From NCBI GenBank assembly GCA_021781415.1, contig JAJXWW010000070.1, positions 26,351 to 90,350 of the forward strand: a stretch of DNA of 64,000 bases, read 5' to 3'. This stretch comes from Planctomycetota bacterium (GTDB taxonomy: Bacteria; Planctomycetota; Planctomycetia; Gemmatales; Gemmataceae). The position numbers and the translations under genes were made by a program. Positions 33,879-43,093 of the stretch are shown here, one piece after another. Below the pieces are notes generated by a model. That model had not been told where the DNA came from and searched no databases. It worked only from the letters and a program-made list of their open reading frames with translations. Position 1 is the first letter of the stretch, and the number at the start of each line of letters is the position of its first letter.

Positions 33879-34346
33879 TCAGGCGGAGGAAACCATCTGG
33901 TTCATCTGGGAGCGTCCCGCGCGAGCGATCTTGCGAAACAGCACCATGAAGATTTCTTGTTCGTCCTCGGTCAGCGCGCCCAACATACTGCGAAACAGTC
34001 GTAGATTCACGTTCACCAACGATTGATGGATCGCGCCGCCCGCCTCGGTCAATTGCACGTGGATGACACGCCGATCTGTCTCGGAGCGTTGCCGATGCAC
34101 GAGGTTCTTATGCTCCAAGTTATCCACGATGCCGGTCATGGAGTTGACGGCGACGGTGAGATGATCCGCCAACTCGCGCATCATGCGTGGCCCCTCGTTG
34201 CCGAGAAACTCGACGACGCGCAGCTCCTGCATGTTCAACTCGACGTGTGGCCCATTCGCTGCCGAGGCATGAACGCACTGAAATTGCTTCAGGATGTCTT
34301 GCACCACATCCTGCAAGTCCGCCGCCCTTCGATCCAGAATCGTCAT
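33879..34346 (-). CDS. MarR family transcriptional regulator
   Basis: 155 residues, normal MarR length. The winged helix spans about residues 30-100: ELRVVEFLGNEGPRMMRELA, recognition helix HLTVAVNSMTGIVDNLEHKN, wing HRQRSETDRRVIHVQLT. Flanking helices serve dimerisation. A strong ribosome site (GGAGGAGAGTAGG) precedes ATG 34346. It is the first gene of the marR-adaptor-RND unit, the classic layout for ligand-responsive autorepression of an efflux operon. A consensus promoter and an inverted repeat lie directly upstream (34361-34424). Confidence 0.94.
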   Translation of the reverse strand: MTILDRRAADLQDVVQDILKQFQCVHASAANGPHVELNMQELRVVEFLGNEGPRMMRELADHLTVAVNSMTGIVDNLEHKNLVHRQRSETDRRVIHVQLTEAGGAIHQSLVNVNLRLFRSMLGALTEDEQEIFMVLFRKIARAGRSQMNQMVSSA

Positions 34347-34360
34347 TCCTACTCTCCTCC

Positions 34361-34385
34361 GAACAGTTCGGCAACGGAACTATTC
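34361..34385 (-). promoter_or_regulatory. Putative MarR operator
   Basis: On the coding strand, GAATAGTTC-7 nt-GAACTGTTC is an inverted repeat with 8 of 9 matches. It lies between the -10 box (34395-34400) and the marR start codon, over the expected transcription start, as expected for an autorepressor site. Confidence 0.7.
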
Positions 34386-34394
34386 GTCTACCGC

Positions 34395-34424
34395 ATTATC
34401 GGCAAAGGGAGCGAGAAATGTCAA
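34395..34424 (-). promoter_or_regulatory. Sigma-70 promoter of the marR-adaptor-RND operon
   Basis: On the minus strand a perfect -35 TTGACA (34424-34419) and a -10 GATAAT (34400-34395) are 18 nt apart. The -10 ends 48 bp before the marR start. Confidence 0.82.
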
Positions 34425-34499
34425 GGGGAAAGAAGCTGCCCCTTGCGTCTTGAAAGTGGAAGGATTCGGAGGTCGATTCCAACGGATACGACCGAGGGT

Positions 34500-35243
34500 T
34501 CATCCCCGATGATTGCGCCAGTTTCCATCGCTGTCGCGCAGCTGGTTGGGGAGGAAGCGGGATTTGTAGGCCATGGAGGGGGAGCCTTCGACGAAGTAGC
34601 CGAGATAGACGTAGGGCAGTCCGCGCCGCTTCGCTTCCTCGAGCAGACAGAGGACGTTCCAGGTTCCCAACGAGAGTTCTCGAAAGCGGGGTTCGTAAAA
34701 GAAGTAGATCGCCGACAAGCCGCAAGCCGATTCGTCCCAGCCGGGCGGCGCTTGGGTTAACGCATCGACATAGCCCACGCCGATTAGCTTGTCTTCCAAA
34801 TAATAGCACCACTCCTCGACCGGAAATGGCTGCTGTACGAACGAGTCGGCATAGCTTGAGGCATCGCGTGAAGCATGGCGCGGCCAATCTTTGTTGTTCG
34901 CTTGAAAGGCGTGGTAGCGGTCGTACAAAGCGAGCTTCGTCTTGGCGACACAGGGTTTCCCGATGCGTAACTCGACGATCCCCTCGTTGGCGCGGCGGCA
35001 GCGCTTCTGGCTGCGATCCGGTCGAAACGCCGATACCACGACGCGCAGCGAACGGCAGGCGTTGCACGTTTCGCAGACGGGGCGAAAGAGCAAGTGGCCG
35101 AAGCGCCGCCAATTGTCGAGCATTCGACAAAGATATTCGGCCTCCGTTAACTCGCCGACGTACTCGTATTCCATCGTCGAATCGCGGTCGGGCAAATAGC
35201 CGCATCGAGACGGCGGTGCGATATGGTGAAAGAGTGTTTCCAT
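34500..35243 (-). CDS. bpt: Aspartate/glutamate leucyltransferase (leucyl/arginyl-tRNA-protein transferase)
   Basis: 247 residues, normal for Bpt. ATG 35243 is used because it overlaps the stop of the upstream SDR gene (TGATG), so translation is coupled; the open frame further upstream is antisense-like extension. The N-terminal family pattern is intact: GYLPDRDSTMEYEYVG, MLDNWRRFGHLLFRPVCETC, NACRSLRVVVSAF. The C-terminal N-acyltransferase part has 'GVGYVDALTQAP', 'SAIYFFYEPRFRELSLGTWN' and 'YVYLGYFVEGSPSMAYKSRF'. The enzyme transfers leucine (or arginine) from tRNA to N-terminal Asp/Glu, marking proteins for the N-degron pathway. ClpS/ClpA are not in the window. Confidence 0.93.
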   Translation of the reverse strand: METLFHHIAPPSRCGYLPDRDSTMEYEYVGELTEAEYLCRMLDNWRRFGHLLFRPVCETCNACRSLRVVVSAFRPDRSQKRCRRANEGIVELRIGKPCVAKTKLALYDRYHAFQANNKDWPRHASRDASSYADSFVQQPFPVEEWCYYLEDKLIGVGYVDALTQAPPGWDESACGLSAIYFFYEPRFRELSLGTWNVLCLLEEAKRRGLPYVYLGYFVEGSPSMAYKSRFLPNQLRDSDGNWRNHRG

Positions 35244-36022
35244 CACCGTTTCTCTCGGTTCATTTTGTGGACCCAGCGACGGATCAGCCAATCGGCCAGC
35301 GGTCGCGGCGAATACTTGAGCAGCCGAGCTTGCCAGGCCGTGCCACGCGGGAAAGCCACGAACGGCTTGCGCGCGCGGATCGCTTCGACGATGCGGCCCA
35401 CGGCGTCTTCCAATTCCATCATATCCCCATCGGGCAAATCGAGGGGTGCGGTCAAGGGAGTGCGAATCCAAGCGGGGCAGATCGTGGTTACGTCGATGCC
35501 GCGCGGCCGCAGTTCGATGCGAATGGCATCCATCAGGCTGTTGACCGCCGCTTTGCTAGCGCAGTAGCCTCCCATGTGAGGCAATCCTCGATACGAGGCC
35601 ATGCTCGATAGGACGGCAATGTGGCCGTTCCCCCGTTTGCACATGCCCGGCAGCACGGCGTCGAGCGCGTTGATGACGCCGATCAAGTTCACCTGAATCT
35701 GGGCCGTGTAATCCTCGGCGCGGAAGGGATCGGCCGGCGTCTCGATGCCGATTCCGGCGCTGGCCACGAGAAGATCGGTCGGACCTATCTGGGTTTCCAG
35801 GCGTGCGACGGCGGAGCGCATTGCCGTCAGATCGGTAACATCGGCGACGGCACGGGCTGCGGGTTTGCCCTGGAGTTCGTCGATGAGTTTTTGCAGGGCT
35901 TCCTCTTGGCGATCGAGTGCGGCAATGCGCGCCCCGGCCTCGGCCAAGGTGAGCGCGAGTTGTCGGCCAATCCCGCTGGCCGCTCCGGTTATCAAGACGA
36001 CGCGATCGCGAAACGAATCCAT
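35243..36022 (-). CDS. Short-chain dehydrogenase/reductase (SDR)
   Basis: 259 residues from ATG 36022 (MDSFRDRVVLITGAASGIG), which has GGGAG 5 bp upstream; the longer frame to 36112 is less likely. Classical SDR motifs: TGAASGIGR (cofactor glycines), the D of ALDRQ that favours NAD(H), ASAGIG (NNAG position), catalytic S in VLSSMASYRG, and YCASK (YxxxK). C-terminal 'ICPAWIRTPLT' completes the fold. The substrate cannot be inferred. It shares a TGATG stop/start overlap with bpt. The acidic residue after the second strand marks an NAD preference only by family rule. Confidence 0.92.
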   Translation of the reverse strand: MDSFRDRVVLITGAASGIGRQLALTLAEAGARIAALDRQEEALQKLIDELQGKPAARAVADVTDLTAMRSAVARLETQIGPTDLLVASAGIGIETPADPFRAEDYTAQIQVNLIGVINALDAVLPGMCKRGNGHIAVLSSMASYRGLPHMGGYCASKAAVNSLMDAIRIELRPRGIDVTTICPAWIRTPLTAPLDLPDGDMMELEDAVGRIVEAIRARKPFVAFPRGTAWQARLLKYSPRPLADWLIRRWVHKMNREKR

Positions 36023-36183
36023 GAGTTCTCCCGAATCGACCTCGCTACGCTCTACCAGACCGAAAGTTCGGACGCTGCCTTGACCTATCGTATTGTAATC
36101 CATCGATCCCAAACGGAAAACGCAAGGCGAACGCTGGCTTTACTTCTCCGAGCGCGGTAGACTAAGAGACTATCCGCAAGGCC

Positions 36184-36294
36184 CCCCTCTCCCCTGTAAT
36201 CAGGGGAGAGGGGTCGGGGGTGAGGGGCGAGAATAGGCGGAAGAATCACCCCCTCACCCCAACCCCTCTCCCCCTGAGGACAGGGGGAGAGGGG
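36184..36294. repeat. Double palindromic REP-like element
   Basis: Two stems: CCCCTCTCCCCTG-TAAT-CAGGGGAGAGGGG (36184-36213) and CCCCTCTCCCCCTG-AGGA-CAGGGGGAGAGGGG (36263-36294). The bases between them (GGGTCGGGGGTGAGGGG and CCCCTCACCCCAACCC) also pair, so the whole element can form a cruciform. It fills the divergent spacer 36023-36356, upstream of both SDR and DUF1501 genes. Related shorter copies lie near 10352 and 12397. Confidence 0.9.
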
Positions 36295-36356
36295 CTTATC
36301 GGACAGCTTCTATAGGTCTCGCCGAATCGTTCGACCTCCGTAGGGAGACGACTTTC

Positions 36357-37754
36357 ATGCTTACCATCCACGACGACGAACGCGCTCTGAATCGCCGAGC
36401 TTTTCTAACGGTTGGCGGGCTGGCGTTGGGCGGACTCTCGCTTACCGACCTGTTTGCCGCCCGAGCGCGAGCGGGTAGCGACAAGCGTTTGCTCACCGAT
36501 CGCTCGGTCGTCTTTCTCTTCCTCCACGGCGGACCTAGCCAAATCGAGACGTTCGATCCCAAGATGTCGGCTCCGTCCGAGTTTCGCAGCACGACCGGCG
36601 AGACGGCGACGAAGCTGCCCGGCATCACCTTTGGAAGCACCTTCACGAAGCTGGCTGCCCGCGCCGATAAGTTGACCGTGGTGCGCTCTTTCGTCACCGG
36701 CGACGGCAACCACGACATCAAGCCCGTCGTTGGCCGCGATAGCTTTGGGGCGAACCTCGGCTCCATCTACGCGCGCATGGCCGGCGCGAACCGCGTGGAC
36801 AGCGGCATGCCGACCAACGTGGCGCTCTTTCCTCGCTCCGTCGATCCCAGCACGCAGAAGGCGAACCTGGGCTTCGGCAAGTTCGCCGACACGGGGCCTT
36901 TCGGTGGAGCCTACGCGCCCTTCGATCCCAGCGGAGGCGGACAATTGCAGCAAGACATGCACTTGAACCTGCCGTTGTCCCGTCTGGAAGATCGCCGGCG
37001 TTTGCTCTCCGAACTCGACCGCGTGAAGTGGACCCTGACGGAGAGCGGCGGATTCGAAGGCATGGAGCGCGTTCGTCAACAGGCGTTTCAAACCATTCTC
37101 GGCGGCGTGGCCGATGCCTTTCAATTGTCGAAAGAAGATCCGCGCACCATGGCGCGCTACGACACCGCGCCGCTGGTGAGACCGGAAAACATCGACAAGA
37201 AGTGGAAGAACTACAACAACTATGTGGACAATGCCAAGTCGTTGGGCAAGTTGTTGTTGCTGGCCCGGCGCTTGTGCGAGCGCGGCTGCGGCTTCGTCAC
37301 GGTGACGACCAACTTCGTCTGGGACATGCACTCCGACGTGAACAACGCCGGCGTGGCCGAGGGGATGCGCTACATGGGCAAGCCGCTCGATCATGCGGTG
37401 GCGGCGTTTCTCGACGATCTGGAGGCACGGGGTCTGAGCGATAAGATCCTCTTGGTCGTATGCGGCGAGATGGGCCGCACTCCGCGCATCAACAAAAATG
37501 GCGGGCGCGATCATTGGGGGAATCTGGCCCCGCTACTGCTGGCCGGCGGCGGACTGAAGATGGGCCAAGTCATCGGGCAATCCAATCGCAACGGCGGCGA
37601 GCCACAATCGGAGCCGATCCGCATACGCCATCTCAATGCGACCATTCTGCACACGCTCTTCGATGTCGGCGAATTGCGACTGGTGCCGGGTGCGCCGCGC
37701 GAGATCGCCCAGACCATGACCGGCTGGGAGCCGATCCCCGGCGTGTTGTCGTAA
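36357..37754 (+). CDS. DUF1501 Tat-exported protein
   Basis: 465 residues. A Tat signal with R13-R14 (LNRRAFLTVGGLALGG) opens the protein. GGGAG lies 9 bp before ATG 36357. DUF1501 hallmarks follow: SVVFLFLHGGPSQIETFDPK, SFVTGDGNHD, and the C-terminal CGEMGRTPRINKNGGRDHWG, which resembles the metal-binding region of the alkaline phosphatase/sulfatase superfamily. DUF1501 proteins are greatly expanded in planctomycetes and usually pair with a DUF1800 or DUF1549/1553 gene. Here the partner downstream is instead a DUF4185-like lipoprotein. Likely exported; substrate unknown. Confidence 0.93.
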   Translation: MLTIHDDERALNRRAFLTVGGLALGGLSLTDLFAARARAGSDKRLLTDRSVVFLFLHGGPSQIETFDPKMSAPSEFRSTTGETATKLPGITFGSTFTKLAARADKLTVVRSFVTGDGNHDIKPVVGRDSFGANLGSIYARMAGANRVDSGMPTNVALFPRSVDPSTQKANLGFGKFADTGPFGGAYAPFDPSGGGQLQQDMHLNLPLSRLEDRRRLLSELDRVKWTLTESGGFEGMERVRQQAFQTILGGVADAFQLSKEDPRTMARYDTAPLVRPENIDKKWKNYNNYVDNAKSLGKLLLLARRLCERGCGFVTVTTNFVWDMHSDVNNAGVAEGMRYMGKPLDHAVAAFLDDLEARGLSDKILLVVCGEMGRTPRINKNGGRDHWGNLAPLLLAGGGLKMGQVIGQSNRNGGEPQSEPIRIRHLNATILHTLFDVGELRLVPGAPREIAQTMTGWEPIPGVLS

Positions 37755-37784
37755 CGAATCAAATCGCCAATAAGGACTACAGAG

Positions 37785-38930
37785 ATGTCTTTACATGCTT
37801 TGTGGCGAATTGCGCTCGGGTCGGCAATCGCCTTGGCCGGTTCATGCGCCGGGCCGGACGCGCGCGGCGCGTCGCCGCCCGCGCCTCCCGAAGTCTTGAA
37901 AGCCGAGCCTGCGCCGGCTTGGGACGCCAAGTTCGCCGGCGACAAAGGCTGGATCGGTGGCGACGGCGTCTACTCGGTCGCTCTCGATAAGCAGCGGGTG
38001 GTTTGGTTATTCGGCGACACGCTCTTGGGCGAGGTCAAGCGCGGACGGCGCGACGGCGCGGCGATGGTGAACAACACGGTGGCCGTTCAAGATAGCCGTG
38101 GTGCGGACGGCACGATTCATTTCACGTCCGGCAAGAACAAGGAAGGCAAACCGGCGGCGCTGTTCCTACCGGCGGACGGAAAGGGATGGTTCTGGCCGCA
38201 AGCCGCCCTCGCCATCGACAAACGCCTGTTCGTCTTCTTGCCCCAGATCGACAAGACCAAAGAAGGCGGGGTCTTCGGTTTTCGACAGATCGGCCAATGG
38301 CTGGCGATCGTGGACAATCCCACGGACGAGCCGAAAGCTTGGCGCGTGAAACAAAAGAAACTACCGTTCGCTTCGTTCGAGAAGGAACGCACGCAGTCGT
38401 GGGGTTCGGCGCTGCTGCGCGTGGGGAGCCAGGTATACATCTATGGCTTCGAGGAGCGCGGCAAAAAGCTCGGCAGTCGCAGTCTGATTGTCGCCCGCGC
38501 GCCGGAAGCGAAGCTCGATGACTTCGAAGCATGGCGTTTCCTGACGGCGGACGGTTGGAGTGACAAACCGGGCGATGCCATAGCTTTGGCGAGCGGATTG
38601 GCGACAGAGTATTCCGTCACTCCGATGCCTTCTCGAAGCGGGTTCGCGCTCGTGTATACCGAAAACGGTTTGGGCGATCGCATTGTCGCGCGGTTCGCCG
38701 ATGAGCCAACTGGTCCGTGGTCGGCTCCGCAGCTTTTGTACCAGTGCCCGGAGATGGCCAAGGATAAAGGGATATTCTGCTACGCCGCCAAGGCGCATCC
38801 TTGGGCGGCCGGCAAGGACGAAATCTTGATAAGCTATTGTGCCAACACCTGGGATTTCGGACGGCTGTTCCGCGATGCCAACGTCTATCGACCGAAGTTC
38901 GTGCGCGCGACGCTGAAACCGTCGAAATAG
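37785..38930 (+). CDS. Exported DUF4185/DUF5005-like beta-propeller protein
   Basis: 381 residues. The N-terminal signal (ALWRIALGSAIALAGSCAG) ends in a possible lipobox (LAGSC). The mature protein has glycosidase-like propeller features: GWIGGDGVYSVALDKQRVVW, WLFGDTLLGEV, SWGSALLRVGSQVYIYGF, and the final ILISYCANTWDFGRLF. The 'W.FGDT' and 'Y.....NTWDF' motifs recall DUF4185/DUF5005 domains. It follows the DUF1501 gene by 30 bp with AAGGA 8 bp before ATG 37785, so they share a transcript. Catalysis is not demonstrable; a carbohydrate-related surface role is plausible. Confidence 0.7.
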   Translation: MSLHALWRIALGSAIALAGSCAGPDARGASPPAPPEVLKAEPAPAWDAKFAGDKGWIGGDGVYSVALDKQRVVWLFGDTLLGEVKRGRRDGAAMVNNTVAVQDSRGADGTIHFTSGKNKEGKPAALFLPADGKGWFWPQAALAIDKRLFVFLPQIDKTKEGGVFGFRQIGQWLAIVDNPTDEPKAWRVKQKKLPFASFEKERTQSWGSALLRVGSQVYIYGFEERGKKLGSRSLIVARAPEAKLDDFEAWRFLTADGWSDKPGDAIALASGLATEYSVTPMPSRSGFALVYTENGLGDRIVARFADEPTGPWSAPQLLYQCPEMAKDKGIFCYAAKAHPWAAGKDEILISYCANTWDFGRLFRDANVYRPKFVRATLKPSK

Positions 38931-39317
38931 GATTGCGCGCCGAGCGTGCCTATAAAAGACCAGAAGCCGGTGGCTTTCGCCACCGGCTCGCGGGATATGT
39001 CGGGGGGATATGGGTCGTTGGCGTGTGAACGGGCCGCGGGAAACAGCCCGAAAGGTATTTGATTCAAACGTAAATAGATAAAGCAAGTGCCGTGCCAATG
39101 GCGGGAGAGAAGCGCTGAGTTTTCTCTAAGACGTTTTCAAATAATCACTTCGGGAATCGCTGTCGATTCGATGAAAAAGGTCGATTCATTCGATTGTGCA
39201 ACTTTTACCACTTCAAGCGTGTAATATCGCCAAAAAGGTGAGGAGAATGGCACGCCGCGCGGCATGGGGAATGTGCGCGGCGAAAGGTGAGTCGATGAAA
39301 CGTGGGGCGAGTGAGAA
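38931..39317. other. Intergenic region, 387 bp
   Basis: Convergent spacer between the DUF4185-like gene and the small lipoprotein gene. It holds a hairpin at 38965-38988 and an AT-rich stretch around 39120-39240. A 30-codon frame at 39247 with GAGGAGA directly before ATG is too short to support. Confidence 0.45.
38965..38988 (+). terminator. Terminator-like hairpin
   Basis: AGCCGGTGGC-TTTC-GCCACCGGCT, a perfect 10-bp stem 35 bp after the stop of the DUF4185-like gene. There is no T-run after it. Confidence 0.6.
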
Positions 39318-39473
39318 TCAGGGTTGGGAATTCTTGTGAGAACCGAAGCGGATGTTGTCGCCGTTCCATTCGCGCATCGCTTCGTGCCACTGTCGTTTGT
39401 CTTCGGCCGAGCAACCTAGACTCGCCAAGGCGAGCCAAAACGCAACGAACCCAAGTGCGCACCAACGCCTCAT
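39318..39473 (-). CDS. Small planctomycete lipoprotein
   Basis: 51 residues from ATG 39473 (MRRWCALGFVAFWLALASLG followed by the lipobox cysteine, LASLGC). The mature part is only about 29 residues: SAEDKRQWHEAMREWNGDNI then a basic tail. The 'KRQW.EAMR...GDN' segment looks like a family of tiny planctomycete lipoproteins. The upstream in-frame ATG (39566) would break the signal peptide, so it is not used. A G-rich stretch, GAGGGGG, lies about 9 bp before the start. Divergent from the AsmA-like gene. Confidence 0.6.
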   Translation of the reverse strand: MRRWCALGFVAFWLALASLGCSAEDKRQWHEAMREWNGDNIRFGSHKNSQP

Positions 39474-39670
39474 GGCTCTTGCCCCCTCGAACGAATGCCC
39501 CATTTTTCGTACTGATTGCGAGAGCCTATATCCTATTTCCGCCCCCGCCACAATCGCAACTCGCAACGTCTGGATCGCCTCTCAGTCCGCGTTGACGCGA
39601 CGAGACGCATACCGTACTATTCGCCCCGCTTTGACTCATGGGGCCGCGAGCGGCGTTGATGAGGGAACGC

Positions 39671-42600
39671 ATGACTTGGCGGAAATGGTTGGTCCGAAGT
39701 CTGGTCTTTTCTATCCTGGGATTGGTCGTCCTCGTCGCCCTGCTGTACGAGGCGTGGACCAACCCCACGGCCGTTCGTCAATTGGTTCACGATAAACTCA
39801 GTAAGCTGTTCGTCGGTGCCAACGTCAACCTGGATTCCGCGCGGCTGCGCTTGTTCGGCGGGATCGGCATCCGCGATCTGCGCATGGGTCGGCGCGACGA
39901 ACTCGACCGCGGCGATTGGTTGTACGTCCCATCCGCCGTTATCTATCACGATAAAGAACATTTGCTGGCCGGAGAACTCGGCGTCCGCAAAATCGAGCTG
40001 GATCGACCGCGCATCCGCATCGTCCGCGAACGCGATGGCCGCGTCAATGTCGCCGGGTTGCTGGCACCGCCCGATTTGAGCGAACACGTTCCCACACTCA
40101 TTATTCGACGGGGAATCGTCCAACTCGAAGACCGATGCGCCGACGGTTCGAGCGTGGTTTTGGAAATCAAGGATGTCAATCTGTCGGTGGTCAACGATCC
40201 GCTCAGCACGCTCGTTCTGGAAGGCGACGGCCAGACCGATGCGCTTGGTCCCATCCGCCTGCGGGGTCGTGTGCAACGATCGACGGGGGCAACCAGCGGC
40301 CTGGTGGAGTTGCCGGAAGTGCCGGTCGGCCCGACGCTCATCGGACGGCTGGCCGGCTACTGCCCGGAGATCAAACAGCATGGGAGCGAACTAAACGGCA
40401 AGGCCAAGATCGAGTCCACAATCGTCTATCGACCCGATCTAACCGAGCCGTTGAGCTACGACATTCGCGGCGAGTTCAACGACGGCTATTGGCGAGCCGA
40501 TTGCCTTCCCGCTCCGCTGTACGCGATGCGTGCCGAGCTGCGTTGCGTCAACGGACGAATTCCTCGCGCCTTGCTCCGCGCCCGCTGCGACGGGGCGGAG
40601 GTGGCGCTCGATCTCCAAAATCTCGTCTGGACGGGAAAGCGGCCCAAGAATCTGGAAGACCTCGTCTCCCAATTGGATTTGAAGGTGGAACACCTGGCGC
40701 TGCGGCCGGCGCACTTCGATTGTCTTCCACCCCTCGGCGCGAAGATCCAGAAGATGTACCATCCGGCCGGCCCCGTCAGCTTGAGCTACACGTTCCAGCG
40801 TTCCGACGCCGAGCATTGGGAAAAGCACTGCGAAATTCGTCCCGAAGGGATGACGGCGGAATTCGAACACTTTCGCTATCCCATCGAGAATCTAACCGGA
40901 AAGATCGCCGTCGATCTGTCCAACGATCGGGACGATTTCATTCGCGTGGATCTCTCCGGCCAAGGGGGCGGTCGTCCGGTAATCGTCAGCGGCTACATTC
41001 GCGGCGACGAGAGAAGCGAGGTGGAGATAGTCGTCGCGGCCAACGACGTGCCGATCGATCATCGCCTGATCTCGGCCCTACCGGCCAAGAGCCGCGAGGT
41101 GGCGCGAACGTTTCTACCGACGCGCAGCCGCGAATTGGGGCTGGACGACCAACCGTTGGGCCTGATCCGTTCGGCGGGCTTGGCGAGCGTCAAGGTATTC
41201 GTGCGGCGCGCGCGCGGGCAGGATCACTTCGCCAATCGCTACCTCATCTCCTTGCGCGACGCCGCCGTTAAGTACGACATTTTCCCCCTCCCGTTGGAGA
41301 AGGTATCGGGCGTGCTGGACATTCTGCCCGACCATTGGGAGTGCCGCGATTTTCACGGCGTACACAAGGGAGGCGAAATATCGGTTAATGCCTGTTCGTT
41401 TCGAGAAGACGCGAGCGAAGTGCGCGCCGCGGCCGCTCGCTTCCGCGCTCGATTGGCTCCGGGGAAGCGCATGGCGTCCGTCGTCCGCCTCGGTTCGCCG
41501 GAACTGGCGGACAGCCGCCCTCAGCGCGAATGCGTGGAAATCTCGATTCGGGGCAAAGACATTCTCCTCGATTCGGAATTCGAAAAAGCCGTCTCGCCGC
41601 CCGAACTACCGGGGCGCGCCGCTCTGCGCAACGCCTGGGCCATGCTGGCACTGCGAGGCCGACTCAGTTTCGAGTCGTTCGTCGTCGATCGCCCCGATCA
41701 ACCCCAAGACATCGATGTCACCGTCGATGTTCGCGGGTGTTCCATGCAGCCGGACTTCTTCCGCTACACCTTGTCCGACGTCAGCGCGGGCGTTCGCTAC
41801 ACGCAAGGCCGTGTCTTCATCAAGGACATGAGCGCGAAACACGGAACCAGCCGCTTGGGATTAAAAAGCGCCATTGTCGATCTCAAACCGACCGGAGGGT
41901 TCACGGGCTGGTTCGACGACATTCGCGGCGACGAACTGTCGATCGATAAGGACTTTCTCCTCGCCTTGCATCCCATCCTGCGTCACGGGCTAGAATCGTT
42001 GCAGATTCGCGGGCCGCTTCAAGCCCTCGCGCGCCGAATAACCGTGGACGCGCCAGGAGTACCGGGCGAACCGATGAGGATTTGGTGGGAAGGCGGCGCG
42101 ACGCTGCGCAAGCAACAGTTCCAAGCCGGCATCGAGATCGACGATGTGGACGGCGAAATCTGGTGCAATGGCTACTACAACGGTCGGCAGTTGGAAGGCG
42201 TCGAAGGGCGCGCTGTACTCGAACGAGCGCGGATTCTCGGTCAACCCTTCACCAAATTGCAAGGACGCATCGTCGTCGCCCCCGAAACGCCGGACGTTCT
42301 TTCGCTCTACGATCTGAAGGCCGATCTGTTCGGCGGCGTTCTCGGCGGCGAGGCGCGCTTTTCCTTTCGTTCGCCGATGCGCTACGAGGTAAAGCTCGAC
42401 GCGTTGCACGTTCAATTGGAACAGTTCGGCAAACACAATCGACTTGGCCCCGACGCTCAGATCCAGGGTCCGGCTCGTGCCTCGCTTCATCTGACCGGAG
42501 AGGGTACCGACCTGAGCGGGCTACGCGGCAACGGACGCGTCGAGGTGGCGCGCGGCAAACTCTATCGTTTGCCCGTCCTGCTCGACCTGCTCAAAGCCTT

Positions 42601-42952
42601 CGGTCTGCGTTTGCCGGATCGCACGGCCTTCGAGCAAGCGCGGATGATCTTCGGCATCGAAGGACCGCAAATGCGCATCCACGCCCTCGACCTGTACGGC
42701 AACGCCATCAGCCTGCGCGGCTTGGGAACCCTCAATCTCGACGGCAGCAATCTTAACCTCGATTTCAGCGCCGACTGGGGACGCATGCCTCAATTGCTGC
42801 CTCAGCCCGTCAGCGATTTTTCGCAAGCCGTCAGCGATCAACTGTTCAAAATCAAGTTGCGCGGCAAGATCGCCTCGCCTCGCTTCGAGAAAGAAATCCT
42901 TCCTCCCGTGGTGGAGCCGATCAAGAGAGTGTTTGGGGGATCGCGAGGATGA
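39671..42952 (+). CDS. AsmA-like / DUF3971 family protein
   Basis: 1093 residues from ATG 39671, which has GAGGG 5 bp upstream; the in-frame ATGs at 39638 and 39659 lack one. A single N-terminal membrane helix (WLVRSLVFSILGLVVLVALL) is followed by a very long beta-rich extracytoplasmic region of AsmA type: LDSARLRLFGGIGIRDLRMG, RPRIRIVRERDGRVNVAGLL, a later AsmA2-like 'GNGRVEVARGKLYRLPVLLD' and 'ALDLYGNAISLRGLGTLNLD'. Large AsmA proteins (TamB, YhdP) are bridge-like lipid transporters between inner and outer membranes. The LptF-like permease 141 bp downstream suits a role in envelope lipid transport. Confidence 0.85.
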   Translation: MTWRKWLVRSLVFSILGLVVLVALLYEAWTNPTAVRQLVHDKLSKLFVGANVNLDSARLRLFGGIGIRDLRMGRRDELDRGDWLYVPSAVIYHDKEHLLAGELGVRKIELDRPRIRIVRERDGRVNVAGLLAPPDLSEHVPTLIIRRGIVQLEDRCADGSSVVLEIKDVNLSVVNDPLSTLVLEGDGQTDALGPIRLRGRVQRSTGATSGLVELPEVPVGPTLIGRLAGYCPEIKQHGSELNGKAKIESTIVYRPDLTEPLSYDIRGEFNDGYWRADCLPAPLYAMRAELRCVNGRIPRALLRARCDGAEVALDLQNLVWTGKRPKNLEDLVSQLDLKVEHLALRPAHFDCLPPLGAKIQKMYHPAGPVSLSYTFQRSDAEHWEKHCEIRPEGMTAEFEHFRYPIENLTGKIAVDLSNDRDDFIRVDLSGQGGGRPVIVSGYIRGDERSEVEIVVAANDVPIDHRLISALPAKSREVARTFLPTRSRELGLDDQPLGLIRSAGLASVKVFVRRARGQDHFANRYLISLRDAAVKYDIFPLPLEKVSGVLDILPDHWECRDFHGVHKGGEISVNACSFREDASEVRAAAARFRARLAPGKRMASVVRLGSPELADSRPQRECVEISIRGKDILLDSEFEKAVSPPELPGRAALRNAWAMLALRGRLSFESFVVDRPDQPQDIDVTVDVRGCSMQPDFFRYTLSDVSAGVRYTQGRVFIKDMSAKHGTSRLGLKSAIVDLKPTGGFTGWFDDIRGDELSIDKDFLLALHPILRHGLESLQIRGPLQALARRITVDAPGVPGEPMRIWWEGGATLRKQQFQAGIEIDDVDGEIWCNGYYNGRQLEGVEGRAVLERARILGQPFTKLQGRIVVAPETPDVLSLYDLKADLFGGVLGGEARFSFRSPMRYEVKLDALHVQLEQFGKHNRLGPDAQIQGPARASLHLTGEGTDLSGLRGNGRVEVARGKLYRLPVLLDLLKAFGLRLPDRTAFEQARMIFGIEGPQMRIHALDLYGNAISLRGLGTLNLDGSNLNLDFSADWGRMPQLLPQPVSDFSQAVSDQLFKIKLRGKIASPRFEKEILPPVVEPIKRVFGGSRG

Positions 42953-43093
42953 CGGGGCGACAGGATGCGATCGATGAGGACTCCGCGTCGGAATAGCGGG
43001 AATCGAGTCAAGGTTCCGGTTTGACTTTGCCGATTTTAGGATTAATTCCGATTGTCCCCGTGTCACCTTGTCGTCTTCCAAGTGGAGGTGGAC

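Noticed and set aside
39247..39339. 30-codon frame with GAGGAGA before ATG
   Set aside because: Extremely short, ribosome site too close to ATG, no conserved feature.
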